NCBI GenBank assembly: GCA_022496185.1
Contig: WTXG01000001.1
Coordinates: 620,001 to 684,000, forward strand
Direction: 5' to 3'
DNA length: 64,000 nucleotides
Source: Multifurca ochricompacta
Taxonomy: Eukaryota > Basidiomycota > Agaricomycetes > Russulales > Russulaceae
Under the pieces are notes generated by a model. It saw only the letters and a program-made list of their open reading frames with translations, was not told where the DNA came from and made no database searches. Shown here one piece after another: positions 13,039 through 24,252 of this stretch. How positions within the stretch are numbered: position 1 is the stretch's first letter; every line of letters starts with the position of its first letter. The translations under genes were made by a program, and so were the position numbers.

Positions 13039-14100
13039 TTAGATACTTGCTTTTCCTCCGCGCCATTCCTCAAATCCCTGAAGCACCGCACGAACATTCT
13101 TTCCGAGCGTCCTTAGATGATAACCTCTGAAAGGTGTAGAAGAGACGTATTGTGCATTATGAGCTCACCCTTCCATTACAAAAGGTGTCGGTTTCCCCAG
13201 GTCTGCGATAGTCTGGCCGATATAGGTGTAACAAGAATTAGATAACTTGAAGTCGCTGGTAGGGTCATCGACAAAGGTGTCAACGCCAAGGCCGAAAGGC
13301 CACGCCACCAGCGGCGCAAGACACCCCAGGAAAAGATATTTAGGGTCAAATGTACGAATATTTTCGACGGCTTTCAAAAGAGCGGCGCAATATTTGCTGT
13401 CTTGGGTGCCCCGGGGTGAAGGGTAGTTAAAGTTGGTAATCACACCTCCTGCACCTTTCTCTGTCTCTGCCCCTGTAAAATCTGAGAGAGGGTTTTAACT
13501 GGAGTTATATGTGAACACAGTCTTGCAAGGGTAATCATTCTCGGCATGTAGAGATACGTAAAGCGGTAAGGTCCGAGTAGAATACTTCCTACGTTGCTCA
13601 GGACGAAACAAAGTCAGTGCGTTGGTTTGGAGAAAAATCGCTTTCATGGCACTTGGTCCCGTTTCCGCGATGATATCAAGAATGGCAACCGGAAGCTTCT
13701 CAGCAGGCCCAGCATTCAGACTCTGGAGAAATCGCGCAGCAACAGCCAGCAGAGAGAGGTTCCCCCATGATGACCAGGAGGGCGACTAGGGGGGTAATTA
13801 GGCACAGAGAGCGGGAGGAAATACAAAACCCAGCTGACCACAGGGCGAACACACCCGATCCGGGTCCGTAGGAAGGTGAAATATGACAAGTTCTTGTGTA
13901 GGTGTGTATCTCCGAATATTGGAGCATGTGTGAATACTAACCCTGGTGATGGGGCAGCTGAGATCGAAAGAGTAGTAGCCTAGTGTCACATCATCGAGGT
14001 GGGAAGTAGCTGTAACGTGCAATGACGGCGAATCTACTTGAGAAATTGGAGAGAGAGCGTCAACTTGATCCAACTAGCAGCCTCTGGTGTGAAAATACTT
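13039..14100 (-). pseudogene. Decayed acetylpolyamine amidohydrolase / HDAC-family gene
   Basis: The 3' half reads well: VITNFNYPSPRGTQDSKYC, LGVDTFVDDPTSDFKL, IADLGKPTPFVMEG and, after an intron, GYHLRTLGKNVRAVLQGFE with a stop at 13039. This is the C-terminal part of the zinc-dependent acetylpolyamine amidohydrolase/class II HDAC-like family. Upstream, LGYYSFDLSCPIT, SGVFALCRPPGHHGG, VAARFLQSLNAG and VAILDI are all recognisable. But conserved blocks between them are missing: the segment between PIT and VFAL, the GG[YF]CFLNN block after RPPGHH, and part of the DYHHGNGT motif. Each loss shifts the frame. An extra 12-residue in-frame stretch sits before LGVDTF. Catalytic metal-site residues are therefore lost. 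The N-terminal end is not defined. Misassembly is an alternative to decay. Confidence 0.7.
13482..13526 (-). other. Probable GC-AG intron, 45 nt
   Basis: On the minus strand, removing GCAAGACTG...CTCTCTCAG joins HAENDYP to FTGAETEKGAGGV through a split Tyr codon (T|AT), exactly the family DYPYFTG pattern. No GT donor gives that reading. GC-AG introns are a known minor class. Confidence 0.65.
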
Positions 14101-14520
14101 CAGGAAGCACCGCGTCCTGAAAGGTAAGCTGAAGGCTGAAAAGATGTCGGCAAGGGAATGCAGTCGTGCTGCCACCGCTGCGGACCCAATTATTATTGCT
14201 CAAGTAGCTTAAATGGGGGCGGTCATGTACCGTCCCGAGGTGGTGACGAAGGAAGTTCAGGCTCAGTGACGACGACTTGAAGCAGACAGAAAGGTACTTT
14301 TCGAGTTCTGTCACGATAGTGTGAAACGGTCAGGACTCTCAAAGTATGGAACCTTGTCCCCGGAAAGTATCTCATAGGGAGGATCGATGCAAGAGACAAC
14401 CAGGATCCCAGAAGGCCTTCATTGGCTTGGCGGTGGCGGTAGCGGTGATGGTTATTGATTTCTTTGATTTGATTCGCATTTCGCATCTTCCGCACTTCCG
14501 CACTTCCTCACGCGCACGAC
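14101..14520. other. Intergenic region upstream of the RdRP gene
   Basis: This lies between the HDAC-like pseudogene and the RdRP. Open frames exist on the minus strand (to 14495) but none shows conserved protein. It should contain the RdRP promoter and possibly the lost 5' end of the pseudogene. I see no repeat or RNA gene. Confidence 0.5.
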
Positions 14521-17500
14521 ATGGCTTCAACTTCAAGTAAAACATCATTGTATAAAGTAAATCATGAAGGGTTCAACTGAATTCTGATTCGCATCTTGCC
14601 AGTGGGAGTCCGCTCAATGCCACCTTCCACAATAATGGTTCAGTCATCTCCCTCGAGTCATCAAGTTCGGAGGTACATCTCAAATTTAGGATCTACTTGC
14701 TACTATTTATTAAAGCGCGGTCGCGCCATGACAGGGAGAAGATACCCATGATAATTTAGAGACTCAAAAAATCACCACCAAGGATGGTATGTACTGATGA
14801 CGGCTCTTCCTATGAACACATTGATCCTTAATAGCCCGAAGTAAGGGAAGTCAAAGGTTGGAATCACTTGAGCTTCTTACCTTTTTCCTATGTGTTTTGA
14901 TCGTCCCTTGAAGGTATCGCAGTTTTGAAGCCACAACGCCGCTATGATGTCGATTGTGATCATCAGTCTCAATCTCATGTCAGCGATATCATACTGTTTT
15001 TCTAGTCTCTTTACAGTCATCTTATCTTGCTTCAATCCAGCGGTCACTTTTGCCGCTGAAGCTGCCAGACGTATTTTGTAGTCCGGCCCTTTCTCGCGTT
15101 GCTACGCCTCGTGATGATGGACAACGAGTGGCTATTAAATCGCGAAAATCTGATCTGGTTCCCAAGCTGGAGTCATCTTATGTGGATCGGTGTGTCGGGA
15201 ATTCTGCGCCTGTCAAGATATGCTCATTGGGTGTCACAGAATTGTTCCTGCTCTGCCACTGGACACTCAACTGCCAAGCCCCGAGCGACCCTATCAGTCT
15301 TCCACTATCATTTCACCCTCAAACTCTAACACGACACACTCGGTGCTTCCCTCATGTCTACCATCAGTAGATGCAGCAAATGTCGCGTCCCCTCCGCACA
15401 CTCCTTTTATTGACGGAAGGCTCCCTTCTTCCCTCAATGTTATATGCCATTGTGAGGGTGTTCAACAGAGTATGGAGCACCTGGGGGTATCCTGGGGGGT
15501 TCAGTATGAACTTGCTCGGGGCGTGCTTGCTAAAAAGTGGACATGGGCGGACGTGACTGACAGTGTCCTTGCAAGGCTTCAAGGCTCCAATGCTAAGGCA
15601 GCCCCAAGAGTTCACTCAGTCATGTCAGAAGCTGTGGGCCTAAGGAAAACTGTACACCGCACAGGTTCTGGTGTCACAAATTTGACGCTATGGTAAGCTT
15701 CAGATTCCAACGCATAGGCTACGATTTACAACGCTGGCCCAAGGGAAGAGTACGATCGAGAACAAGATGCCATTCTCGAGCGTCGATCACGAGGCTTAGG
15801 CTTAAAGGGCGAGTGGAAAGGCGTGCCAGACTGGTACGGCGGTCGCATTCAGCAGGTGGTGAGGTTGTCTCGGTCCGACGGCACATTTTCCTACCGCCTT
15901 GACCTAGCAACGATGCACCGATCAAACCGCTTCGCCCGCTTTCTTGGTTCTCGACGTATACTCCAAGTAAAGCTCTCGAAAGATCTCAGATATGCAAAGA
16001 ACAGTAGCATTCTTGAACACCTCAGTCGTCGCTTCCTTTTATGCGGCCGCGTCTTCATGCCCTTTGCATCCAAAGAAGGCAGTATGTACATGATGGAGGT
16101 GAATCAGGACATAGATCGCAGTCCTGATCACTCACAGGGAGACGATACTCGCATGTCCCTTGTGGATTTCGTAGGGTGGCACAACCCATTATTACTGAAC
16201 CAGAATCAGGTCAGGGTGCAGCTAGTGTGGTTCTCCCATGTCATTATCTTGAATTGCTGCCTCCAGCCCTTTAATAAATGGTCAACGCGTTTTGACCTTG
16301 GGCTCTCGGCGTCCGTTCCTGTACTAGAGTTTGAACCTCAGAATATCAATTTTATTCCAGACATTGGTTAGTTCATGGCCTACAACGCGCAACAGTGCTT
16401 GTTAACCTGTTCCTTTGCAGAGGCGACACATGAACAAGAGGGAAAGACACCGCCAGAGAAGATACTCACAGATGGGTGTGGCTTTATAAATGGAGCGGCA
16501 TTGACACTCATTGCGCGACGCCTTTGTCTCCCAAGTCGCCCAACCGCTGTACAAGGGCGTGTGGCCGGCTCGAAAGGGCTCTGGATTTTGCACCCCAAAC
16601 ACAGGTCCGCCATGGAGCCTCCACGGATCTGGATTCGTAATTCCCAAAAGAAGATTTGTCTTAGAACCTTGGGAGAAGACAGGGCCCAGCTTATATTTGA
16701 CTTGGTTGCGCAATCAAATAACATCATATTCCCTTCCCGTCTCAATCACCAACTCACAGTCAACCTATCTGAGAACGGAGTCGATGATCGTGTATTTAAG
16801 GAACTTCTACATGAAAGGTTGACTGAAATTTTCACTTCTCTAACCAGATGGGAGGGCGCCGCTGCCATGCCATTGCTCTGGAGTACTGTAAATAACTTGG
16901 GGGGCGTCGCTAGGACACGTCTACAGAGGGTAACAGGTGGTCTTTCTCGAGCAATCGGTCTGGCCAGACGGTTTGAGATGGATCGCGAAAATAACGAAGA
17001 TGATTCAGAGGAAGAAGGCTCAGGATTCGATGCTGATTTTAGGTCCCTGCATCAGACAGTGTTGGAGCTTATTCAATCTGGATTTAATCCTCGAAGTTCC
17101 GCATACCTCCACGAGGAAATGCGGTCACTGGTCAAACAGGCTATGGATGGGTACTTGAAGAAATATCATCTTGAAGTTCCTCAATCCGCTGAGGCGTTCA
17201 TCGTACCAGGTGTGTGTGCCTGTACTAATCTCGGCTGTTCTTTTCGTAGCCCCAACTTCCATGTTAACTGATTTTTGCAGACCCGTTTGGTGTTCTGGAG
17301 GAAGGACAGGTCCACTTTAGGTCATCTCAGGAATTAAAAGACCCATTAACGGAGACAAACGTATACTCAATTCTGGGGCCTGTCCTTGTATGTCGTCATT
17401 TTGTAGCCATGGGCATCACGTCCATCCAACTTGCCATCAGGTTAGCCGAAATCCCACAATGCTCGCGTCGGATATTCAAAAGGTGATGACTGTTTTTTTT

Positions 17501-18874
17501 CGTGCTCGAGACCCTTTCCAAGAGTGTTCCTAGGTTGAGGCAATCGAGCACGAGCAGCTGGTTGACTACGTCAATGTAGTCGTATTCTCAACGAAAGGAT
17601 CTCGCTCATTAGCGAGCCTGCTCGCTGGGGGTGGTCAGTTCTGTGTTTTTCCGGTAGTATTCGCAACAAGACTCACCGCGTGGGTTCCATAGATTATGAC
17701 GGAGGTGCGTACGACAAGTCATACTGTACCTTCTAGAATTCAGATGGGATAAAGACACCGTCATGGTCAATTGGAACCCGTCCATAGTCGAGCAGTTTCA
17801 ACAGCCCAAAGTTGTTGACATGCCCGGAGGCTTCCAGATGAATAATTTTGAGGAACACGTAGAAAGTGTCAAGTCCTTTTGTGATCGCCTATCACATTCA
17901 GCTCCAGACAAGGCTCCCGAGTTATTCTCACGGGAGATACTCAATAGTTCGGCTGATAGTAAAGTCGGCAAGTACTCACGATTCCACCAGTTCGCGGTTT
18001 ACACCATGGGATACTCGGACTCAAATACGGTCCGGCTGGCATATATGCAGGTCTAATTTTCAGTTCACGAAGCAGATTCTGATGTCTTGTAGGTTTATGA
18101 CTTGCCTCGACTCGAGAAAGACAGGATATCGCGTTCAAGAGAAGGTCTTTGAACAGGACTCTAGGCGATACGGGTGGGGCTTGCCAGATTGCTTGCGCAT
18201 AGACGAGGAAAGGGATGTGGGCTCACTAAATCCCCCAATAAGGCGACGTGAAAAACTTGGCCCATTTGTGCTCGACGCCTTGCAAGAATATGGTCAGGAG
18301 CTCGCAGACAACTATCTTAGAAAGTACGAGGAGCTCCGCCGTCAGCCTGGGGTGGCAGCCCAGTTTAGCGCTGAAGATTGTCACCTCCTAACACCTTACA
18401 AGCGCGTTTCGGAGTTGTTAACACAGTTGAGTGGGGAAAATGCTAACGATTTTGTCGAAAAATCATGCAGGGAACTTGGGGTGGTCGAAGAACATGTCAA
18501 GGCAATGAAGTTAGAATGGCCCACAGCTTGTTTCACGCCAAAAGCACCCGCAAAAAAGAAGAATCAAAAGCCTGCTCAAAATAGCGGCGTAGTCGCTCTT
18601 CAGCAGAATTTGTCTTGGGACTCGACGTGCCGCGCTATCGTTTTTCGGCGACGTCTCGGCAATTCGTGCCTCATACGCTTATTCGCTCTGCAAGCCAGAG
18701 AACCCAAGGTTTGCCTTCGCGATGGCTTTTGGTGACCTTTGTAACATCAAGGCCCGGGAGTCAAGAGGAATCACACTGGATAGCCAGTTTGTTGAACTTA
18801 TGGCAATTCCCAAGTCCACAACGCGCGCGCTGGACACACTACAGAAGTTTTTTGATGATGTTATATCACATTAG
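14521..18874 (+). CDS. RNA-dependent RNA polymerase (RNAi/quelling type)
   Basis: It makes double-stranded RNA from single-stranded templates for small-RNA silencing (QDE-1/RDR family). After intron removal the conserved core is clear: GVQYELARGVLAKKWTW, SNRFARFLGSRRILQV, ILTDGCGFINGAAL, QGRVAGSKGLWILHP, PPRIWIRNSQKKI, DPFGVLEEGQVHFRSSQ, VVFSTKGSRSLASLLAGG, then catalytic DYDGD followed by TVMVNWNPSIVEQF. The C-terminus has IRASYAYSL, FAFAMAFGDLCNIKA and ends at TAG 18872-18874. ATG 14521 begins a short Ser-rich leader split by four introns; the start is plausible, not proven. Length is about 1,150-1,200 residues. Near 15229 the frame changes at a GGG run where one extra G keeps a readable chain. 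All three catalytic Asp are present, so it should be active. Confidence 0.9.
17693..17704 (+). other. 12-nt microexon carrying the RdRP catalytic loop
   Basis: The exon ATTATGACGGAG is bounded by an intron at 17634-17692 (GTCAGT...CCATAG) and one at 17705-17754 (GTGCGT...ATAAAG). Both are phase 1. Joining G|AT TAT GAC GGA G|AC gives DYDGD, with GG before and TVMV after, matching the family. This is the only splice choice I found that keeps both the motif and the downstream frame. Confidence 0.8.
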
Positions 18875-19043
18875 TATTTAGTATTTACACTCGCGAAACG
18901 GAAAATCTGTGAGGGTGGGCGTTCTGTTGGCGCTGGCTAGGGCCTGAGGCCGAAGAGTGGATCCGGAAGGTTAAGGCCCGGCCGGAGACTAGGCGTGTGA
19001 CCTGTGTCTTTTCTTTCCCTTTCCCTTACCATATCTTTTCTTC

Positions 19044-19837
19044 ATGGGCCGCTGGTCGCAATATGATGAGGTATAAACTTAAGCATTCATTAGCTACCAT
19101 GCATGAGGCCTTTTTGTACAGGATGATTATCGGCTCCCGGAGGGCATGAAACGAGTTGGCTATGACACTGATTCAGGCAAGTACACTTTCTGCGACAAGA
19201 ACGGACACCTATGGGAGGGACAAGAAGGTGCACAATTTGGAGAGATGACGCAAGGTATGGATACAAATATAAACCACGCACTTTACGGGTCGACCATTAA
19301 CATGACAGTTGCAGTCTCGGATGATGGTGTTGTGAATACCCATAGTAGTGATAGGGATGACGTGGAGAACGGTCCCGCACGGGGAGAAGGCTATGTGCTT
19401 CTGTCGGGCGGTGTCAGTGCTTTTGGCTTTTTTATGCTCTTGGGTAGCTAACTCACTTTTTCTGGCTTAAGGATGGTACACCATACCCACGGCACTCGAG
19501 CGGCAACCCTTATCGAATGCTTTTCCCTTTCTTTCTGATCATCATTGTGGTGCTTATGTTAGTCTGGCGGCTCGTCGTCTCGCCTGGTTTGATACCTGTC
19601 AAATACTCAAAATGCCTCGAGGGTAGTTCGCGCGTAACTATCATAGCGGGAGATACATGTTGGAGGATTGCTGAAACACACGGGTGGGAGTTGGAAGCAT
19701 TGAAGGTAGTTAATGAAGACCTGCGTTGTGAGCGACTGATGCCTGGAGACCAGATCTGTGTTCCGTCTCCTTTGTCTTCGTCCCAGTCGTCCTCATCCCT
19801 ATCCCTATCTCTATCCGAGTCCGACAATAACATATAA
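19044..19837 (+). CDS. LysM-domain protein with a single membrane anchor
   Basis: LysM domains bind N-acetylglucosamine polymers such as chitin. The protein has a hydrophilic N-terminal part (DDYRLPEGMKRVGYDTDSGK, then an acidic stretch), one membrane helix encoded at about 19517-19580 (FFLIIIVVLMLVWRLVV), and a C-terminal LysM: AGDTCWRIAETHGWELEAL, LKVVNEDLRCERLMPGDQIC. A Ser-rich tail ends at TAA 19837. ATG 19044 opens exon 1 (MGRWSQYDE), followed by introns near 19071, 19256 and 19429. With no signal peptide, a type II topology with LysM outside or in the lumen is the simple reading. About 200 residues. It is the first of three neighbouring membrane or secretory genes. Role unknown. Confidence 0.8.
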
Positions 19838-19975
19838 CAACATTATTATTAAGGATGATTAGGGTAGAAATGAAATGACGTCAATTATGGAAACACGCGG
19901 GCGGGCTAAGTTAAGTTAAACACCCCTGCCGCCCACGCACCACAAGTGCTCGCTCTTCCTTAACCTACAGACACC

Positions 19976-20758
19976 ATGGCTTATGACTCTTCACAATTTA
20001 GACGCGGTTATTTCAGTAAGTTTATTACATATCACACGTCCCACGTTCTTACAACTGTACAACCCTCTCAGTCTTTTTTGTTGTACTAGTAGTCTTTGCC
20101 ATCATCGAGGTTAGGTTTCACCCGAGAAAATGACATTCAACGATAGTCTGATTTCTTCATCCTGCAGTTGGCCATATCCGCATGGTTGACTGGGCGCTAT
20201 AATTCTCGTCACAACTTTCTGTCTACCACCGAACGCGATCGTGTACGGTTCCTTCTCTTTTGCTCCATCTGGACAACGTTTCTCTCCCCTATCTTCCCCG
20301 CAGTATTGCTTTTGGGATGGGTGAAAGTTCTATCGAGTGTCGCTGCTCATGTTATTTTGTGCACACCATTCCTTGCGTCTATAATCTGGGTTATAACTTA
20401 TCCTACGTCAGCATGTTCCTATCATGGGTATTTTGGCTCTCAGGGGCAGCAGCCATAACTGACTCTCTCGGAGGGGGCCTTGATTGTGAGTACGTGGCCA
20501 ATACTCACACTTCAACCCTCTTTGGCGCTAACGTCACATACGAAGCTTGGGTTTCGTTTATTGCGGTCAGCTGAACGCGCTCGAGGCCTTTGCGTGGATC
20601 GAATGGTGAGTACGTCCTCTAATACGCGCTCACTCTCATTTTACATCGTGGGCAGGGTCGTTTTGACGCTTGGGTTTGTATTCGTCATGGTCATCGCTGT
20701 GCGAGCTACACAACAAGGTGAAGGATATCGCGGCCCATTTGTCCCCGAGTCCGAGTAG
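19976..20758 (+). CDS. MARVEL-like four-helix membrane protein
   Basis: Successive hydrophobic segments are visible: FFVVLVVFAIIE, FLLFCSIWTTFLSPIFPAVL, VAAHVILCTPFLASIIWV, a segment SMFLSWVFWLSGAAAITDSL, and the last helix VVLTLGFVFVMVIAV. The pattern WLSGAAAITDSLGGGLDC is like fungal MARVEL-domain proteins, often found at membrane-apposition sites and in vesicle traffic. ATG 19976 begins MAYDSSQFRRGY and the stop is TAG 20756-20758, giving about 215 residues with three short introns. Near 20388-20390 the frame changes within a GGG run; one extra G joins IIW to GYNLSYVSMF. It follows the LysM gene by about 140 bp on the same strand. Confidence 0.72.
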
Positions 20759-20896
20759 AGGTAGAGGTAGAGGTAGAGAGGTAGAGATTAGAATCGTGTC
20801 ACGTGATAGGTACCAACTGTTTTTTGTTCTCGTCAGCGCTGACAACTTTTCTCTTCTCTTTGAATTGATTGTGTCCCACTCCCCGCACTGGCATCT

Positions 20897-20921
20897 TTGT
20901 TGTTGTTGTTGTTGTTGTTGT
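20897..20921. repeat. (TTG)8 microsatellite
   Basis: A run of about eight TTG/TGT triplets in non-coding DNA. Confidence 0.9.
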
Positions 20922-20999
20922 TCTTATGTTATATTTTCCTTCCCTTAGTTCTATTGAACAAGTTTGCCTCGTGTTAGAAACAACTTGACAACGCCTGGA

Positions 21000-21032
21000 G
21001 CTTGTGGCTTGTGGCTTGTGGCTTGTGGCTTG
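21000..21032. repeat. Tandem repeat (GCTTGTG)x4 and a partial unit
   Basis: Four 7-bp units plus a degenerate one, in the gap before the small orphan gene. Confidence 0.85.
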
Positions 21033-21354
21033 AGTATTGGCCTATCAAGTCACCGCTTTTGGACTTTGTGGACAAAAATTGTCGCATGTACAGGAACATT
21101 TTCAACCCTCGTCTCCTTGCTCCTGCAACTCCGCTGATGGCCAGTGCTGCTAGGCGAGCATGAAGATCGCCTCGCTTTTGTATTCCTGGTATCACAGCGA
21201 CGTCCAAGCTTCGCCCTGCCAAAAAATGGATCTGATATGGTTAGCTACCTTGTGTATAGGCTTCCTATTTAACTGTGGCGATAGGGATACATCCCCTCTT
21301 CCGCCTGACCACGTCCTCTGCCTTCCTCGTCCCCTCACCACATAGAGTGTGAAA

Positions 21355-21744
21355 ATGCTACCCCTCCCTATCTTTCTGTTGCTCATCCTTAGCGCAACAT
21401 TACTCACTCCCGCACCTGCTGTACTCATAGATCTTATCAGGACTGTTACCCTTCCGCTGCCTACGTGGGATACGCTGTCTGTGCCTATCGCATCCTCTAC
21501 TCTCCCACCATCCCCAGAAGAAACGCTGTTACTTCCTGTTTTTGTTCCTCGAACCTCTCTCAACAATTCATTGACCTACAGCACCTTAACTCCCAAGAAT
21601 TTGGAAACTAACAATTCCATTCCGCCCCCGCGTATGCATACGACGGATGGTCGCATTATCAGTGCCGCCGTATCACTCGTCGTTGTGATTGCAATAGTTA
21701 ATTGCACTGTATGGGTCCTACTACACCTCCTGTCTCTTTACTAA
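21355..21744 (+). CDS. Small orphan protein with signal-like N-terminus and C-terminal helix
   Basis: It is an uninterrupted 129-codon frame from ATG 21355. Residues 1-22 (MLPLPIFLLLILSATLLTPA) form a typical secretion signal or anchor. A Pro/Thr/Ser-rich middle follows (TLPPSPEETLLLPVF, NNSIPPPRMH). Near the C-terminus is a second hydrophobic helix (IISAAVSLVVVIAIVNCTVW). The middle has Asn-rich sites that could be glycosylated. I do not recognise a family. It is the third consecutive plus-strand gene with membrane features. It could be a real surface protein or a chance ORF; the paired hydrophobic ends argue for the former. Confidence 0.5.
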   Translation: MLPLPIFLLLILSATLLTPAPAVLIDLIRTVTLPLPTWDTLSVPIASSTLPPSPEETLLLPVFVPRTSLNNSLTYSTLTPKNLETNNSIPPPRMHTTDGRIISAAVSLVVVIAIVNCTVWVLLHLLSLY

Positions 21745-21882
21745 AGAAGGTGAAGGTACACAAATTTTTAGCTCAAAATCCCCACAAAATTCTAGCTAAT
21801 GATGTAGAGAAAAGGCCAAGCCAACCGACAGTGCGTATATCTCGACAAGCGATGTTGAAACTGTGGTGCTCAATTCCTTATT

Positions 21883-24252
21883 ATGTCACAGCCATCTACA
21901 TTCTCACCACTCACAGCCTCTCTATATAAGGAATTTGAATGCTATGACACTACTGGGGGGATGGTGTCTCCGGTGCTTACGATTGATGCGACAATAGCTG
22001 TCTCGGGATGTGATACACCTCTCGACGCGCACCCCTCACCCTCTTCCATTAAATTCGAACAGTCTTCCGCATTTCTCAACATCCTTTCTCATGGCTTCTC
22101 GCTTGGGGATTCTGAAGAGACAATGAACGATGATTCGAGCTCGGCAATCCAATCCATGGACCTTAAAGCCCTAGACACTGCGCCAATTTCCCCAGTTGTT
22201 GTCATCGGTGATTTGGAGCTTAAACTGTCGCAGAGTACTTCTCTCGACACTGACCGCTCAAAGATGGCTTCCCATCTCCACTTAGCATGTCGAATGCTCC
22301 AGTCTCTCAGGCTCAGGAGCACCATGGCGAACCCCAGGACGGCTGTCCGCTCCCATTAGCTATCGAAGATACTCGAAGACTTGATGTTGATTTGCGAGAT
22401 GCGTTTCGCTACGAATCGCCCGGTTCTGAGAGCGACGACGATGCAGTACTTTCAACTACAACGGAATAGACTGGTCACCCGAAATCTCAGGGGCGCCGCG
22501 TTCGCCTGTGACCGAAGTTCCGACTGCACACTCCTATCCTTGGGTGCAATATTTGCAGCACCAGCATTCTTCCGGCTGCTCCCCGTCACTATCGGAGAAT
22601 GAATCCGCTTCACAATTTTCGTCTGAACTCGTCAATCTCTGCAAACTTCCTCCAATGATTTCATTCTCGCCCAACTTCGCACTGGGACAGGCTGCGCCAG
22701 AAAGCATTGCTAAGTATGCATCTGATGATATTCAAGTGGGCACTCAGCACAAGAACCGACGCAAGGTCACATCCAATGTCAAACGCGCGTCCTCCGGTGA
22801 TCTCGCAGACGTGATGGAACTCGCTGGGGCCACTCTTGGTAATAATTTAAGCTGAAGTCAGGTCGCTCTACACATTGACTATATCCTTCAGCCCTCATGG
22901 TCTCTAGTGATTGCACTGTGCCCCCCCGAAACTTTGTTGATAATGGTATCAGTAAGACTTTCTCAAACCCTATCATCGCCATGTTATTAACACACAGACC
23001 CGCATGCGTCAGCTGATAACAAAGTAGCTCTGCTCAGAGCAAGTGCACCTGTCTTCAAGCCACGTATCTCAGGAGCGAGTGAGGTGCCTGTAGTTACCAA
23101 TGCCCAACAGTCGGTCACCGTCGGGCTAAAAGCTTCGATCCATGCACCCTGTGAAGATGAGCGTTCACAGATGCAGAAGAGTGTTAAGACGTTGAGGTCA
23201 ATGTTTATGTGCGTACCTGACCCTGCAACTGAAGGTTCGTTCGACTCTCTAGAGCTCTTTCTGAGGTTGACGGGGTCGAAGCGTCTTCTCGTGTTGTGAA
23301 AGAACCGCCGCCTATGGGATCAAACTCATCGGAAGTCGCCGGTGGAATCTATGCGTCCATGCACGCACCCAAAGATTTGAGGTTATACGAAACGGTCGGC
23401 GAATCCACCGAGAAGTTAGGAATCCAGCCAACTGGCGCTGCCACCGGCTTGAGGCCAACGAATAGCAGCGCCCCCAGTCTAGTCGCCTCGATTCGTGCTC
23501 CTAAGGAGCACCTACAGAACCAGATTACTCAAGACTCATCCGAGCACTCTCTAGCTGCACCAATCCGAGCCATAGACCAGACCCTGCGAGCGGGATCCGG
23601 AGGCAATTGTTCAATCCGGCAAGGCAAGACGCCAGACCTGGCATCTGGCGGTGATACAAACGAATTAGAGCTGTCGACAGTCACGAGGTGCGCAGTCCAA
23701 GGTGAAGAGGAAGGACCAGTTGACAACTCCGGTGTATTGTTGGACCCTGCAGACGATCACGAAAGCGTAGCAGGCTCTCGCGAGACAGTCTGCGGAGTCG
23801 ACGTGGCAGCCGACTTGAATGACCCAGGGTCCACGACACGGCCACGGCGATCTCGACGCCGGATCAAACCTCGACGACCACGGCAAAAGGTGCCTTACTT
23901 TCCACCACCCCGAATGCAGAACTTGGCACAAAACTCCGCAAATAACCTTCTTACTGCCCAAGCTCGGGCATTCAACGCGTCAGCCTCTACGCCTGTCCAC
24001 TCGGGCGGGCAATGTTACCCCCACGCGTTTCATCAGCCATCTCAATACCATATCTCAGCCCCATGTCCTATCATCCCACTTACTGTAATTAGGCCTAATC
24101 ACCTCGGAGAGCCTTTTTGCTATACCCAGGCACAGCATATGGAGTCCTCGCACACCGCAGGTCTCTATCCTTCACCCATTTCCAGCATCTCGTCTCTTCT
24201 TTCTCCTGGGCCGTATCATCCAATGTTGCATTTTCCCAGTCCTCATCGCTAA
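21883..24252 (+). CDS. Large disordered protein with repeated ASIxAP motifs
   Basis: No known family. From ATG 21883 (MSQPSTFSPLTASLYKEF) the protein is Ser/Asp-rich and mostly disordered, and it ends at TAA 24250-24252. The second half carries a recurring motif: KASIHAPCEDE (about 23128), YASMHAPKDL (23350), VASIRAPKEH (23481) and the weaker AAPIRAIDQ (23553). A strongly basic stretch RPRRSRRRIKPRRPRQK (about 23838-23888) looks like a nuclear localisation or DNA-binding patch. The tail is Pro/His/Tyr-rich. Frames change at about 22271 (CCC), 22446 and 23238; one added base at each site gives continuous sequence, so fewer introns may exist than an automatic model would place. Estimated length is about 700 residues. 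A nuclear role is inference only. Confidence 0.55.

Larger units (their letters stand above)
20759..21354. other. Repeat-rich intergenic region
   Basis: It contains GTAGAG-type repeats (about 20755-20790), a TTG run, a GCTTGTG run, and no supported gene. The 186-nt plus-strand frame ending at 21345 shows no motif. Confidence 0.6.

Noticed and set aside
17693..17765. RdRP with DYDGE, a changed catalytic Asp
   Set aside because: This comes from choosing the acceptor CTTCTAG. Using the acceptor ATAAAG at 17754 gives DYDGD followed by TVMVNW, matching the family, so the site is intact.
22271..22470. Short introns in the ASIxAP protein at about 22270 and 22446
   Set aside because: No intron of normal length fits the phases; a single missing base at each point explains the frame changes better.
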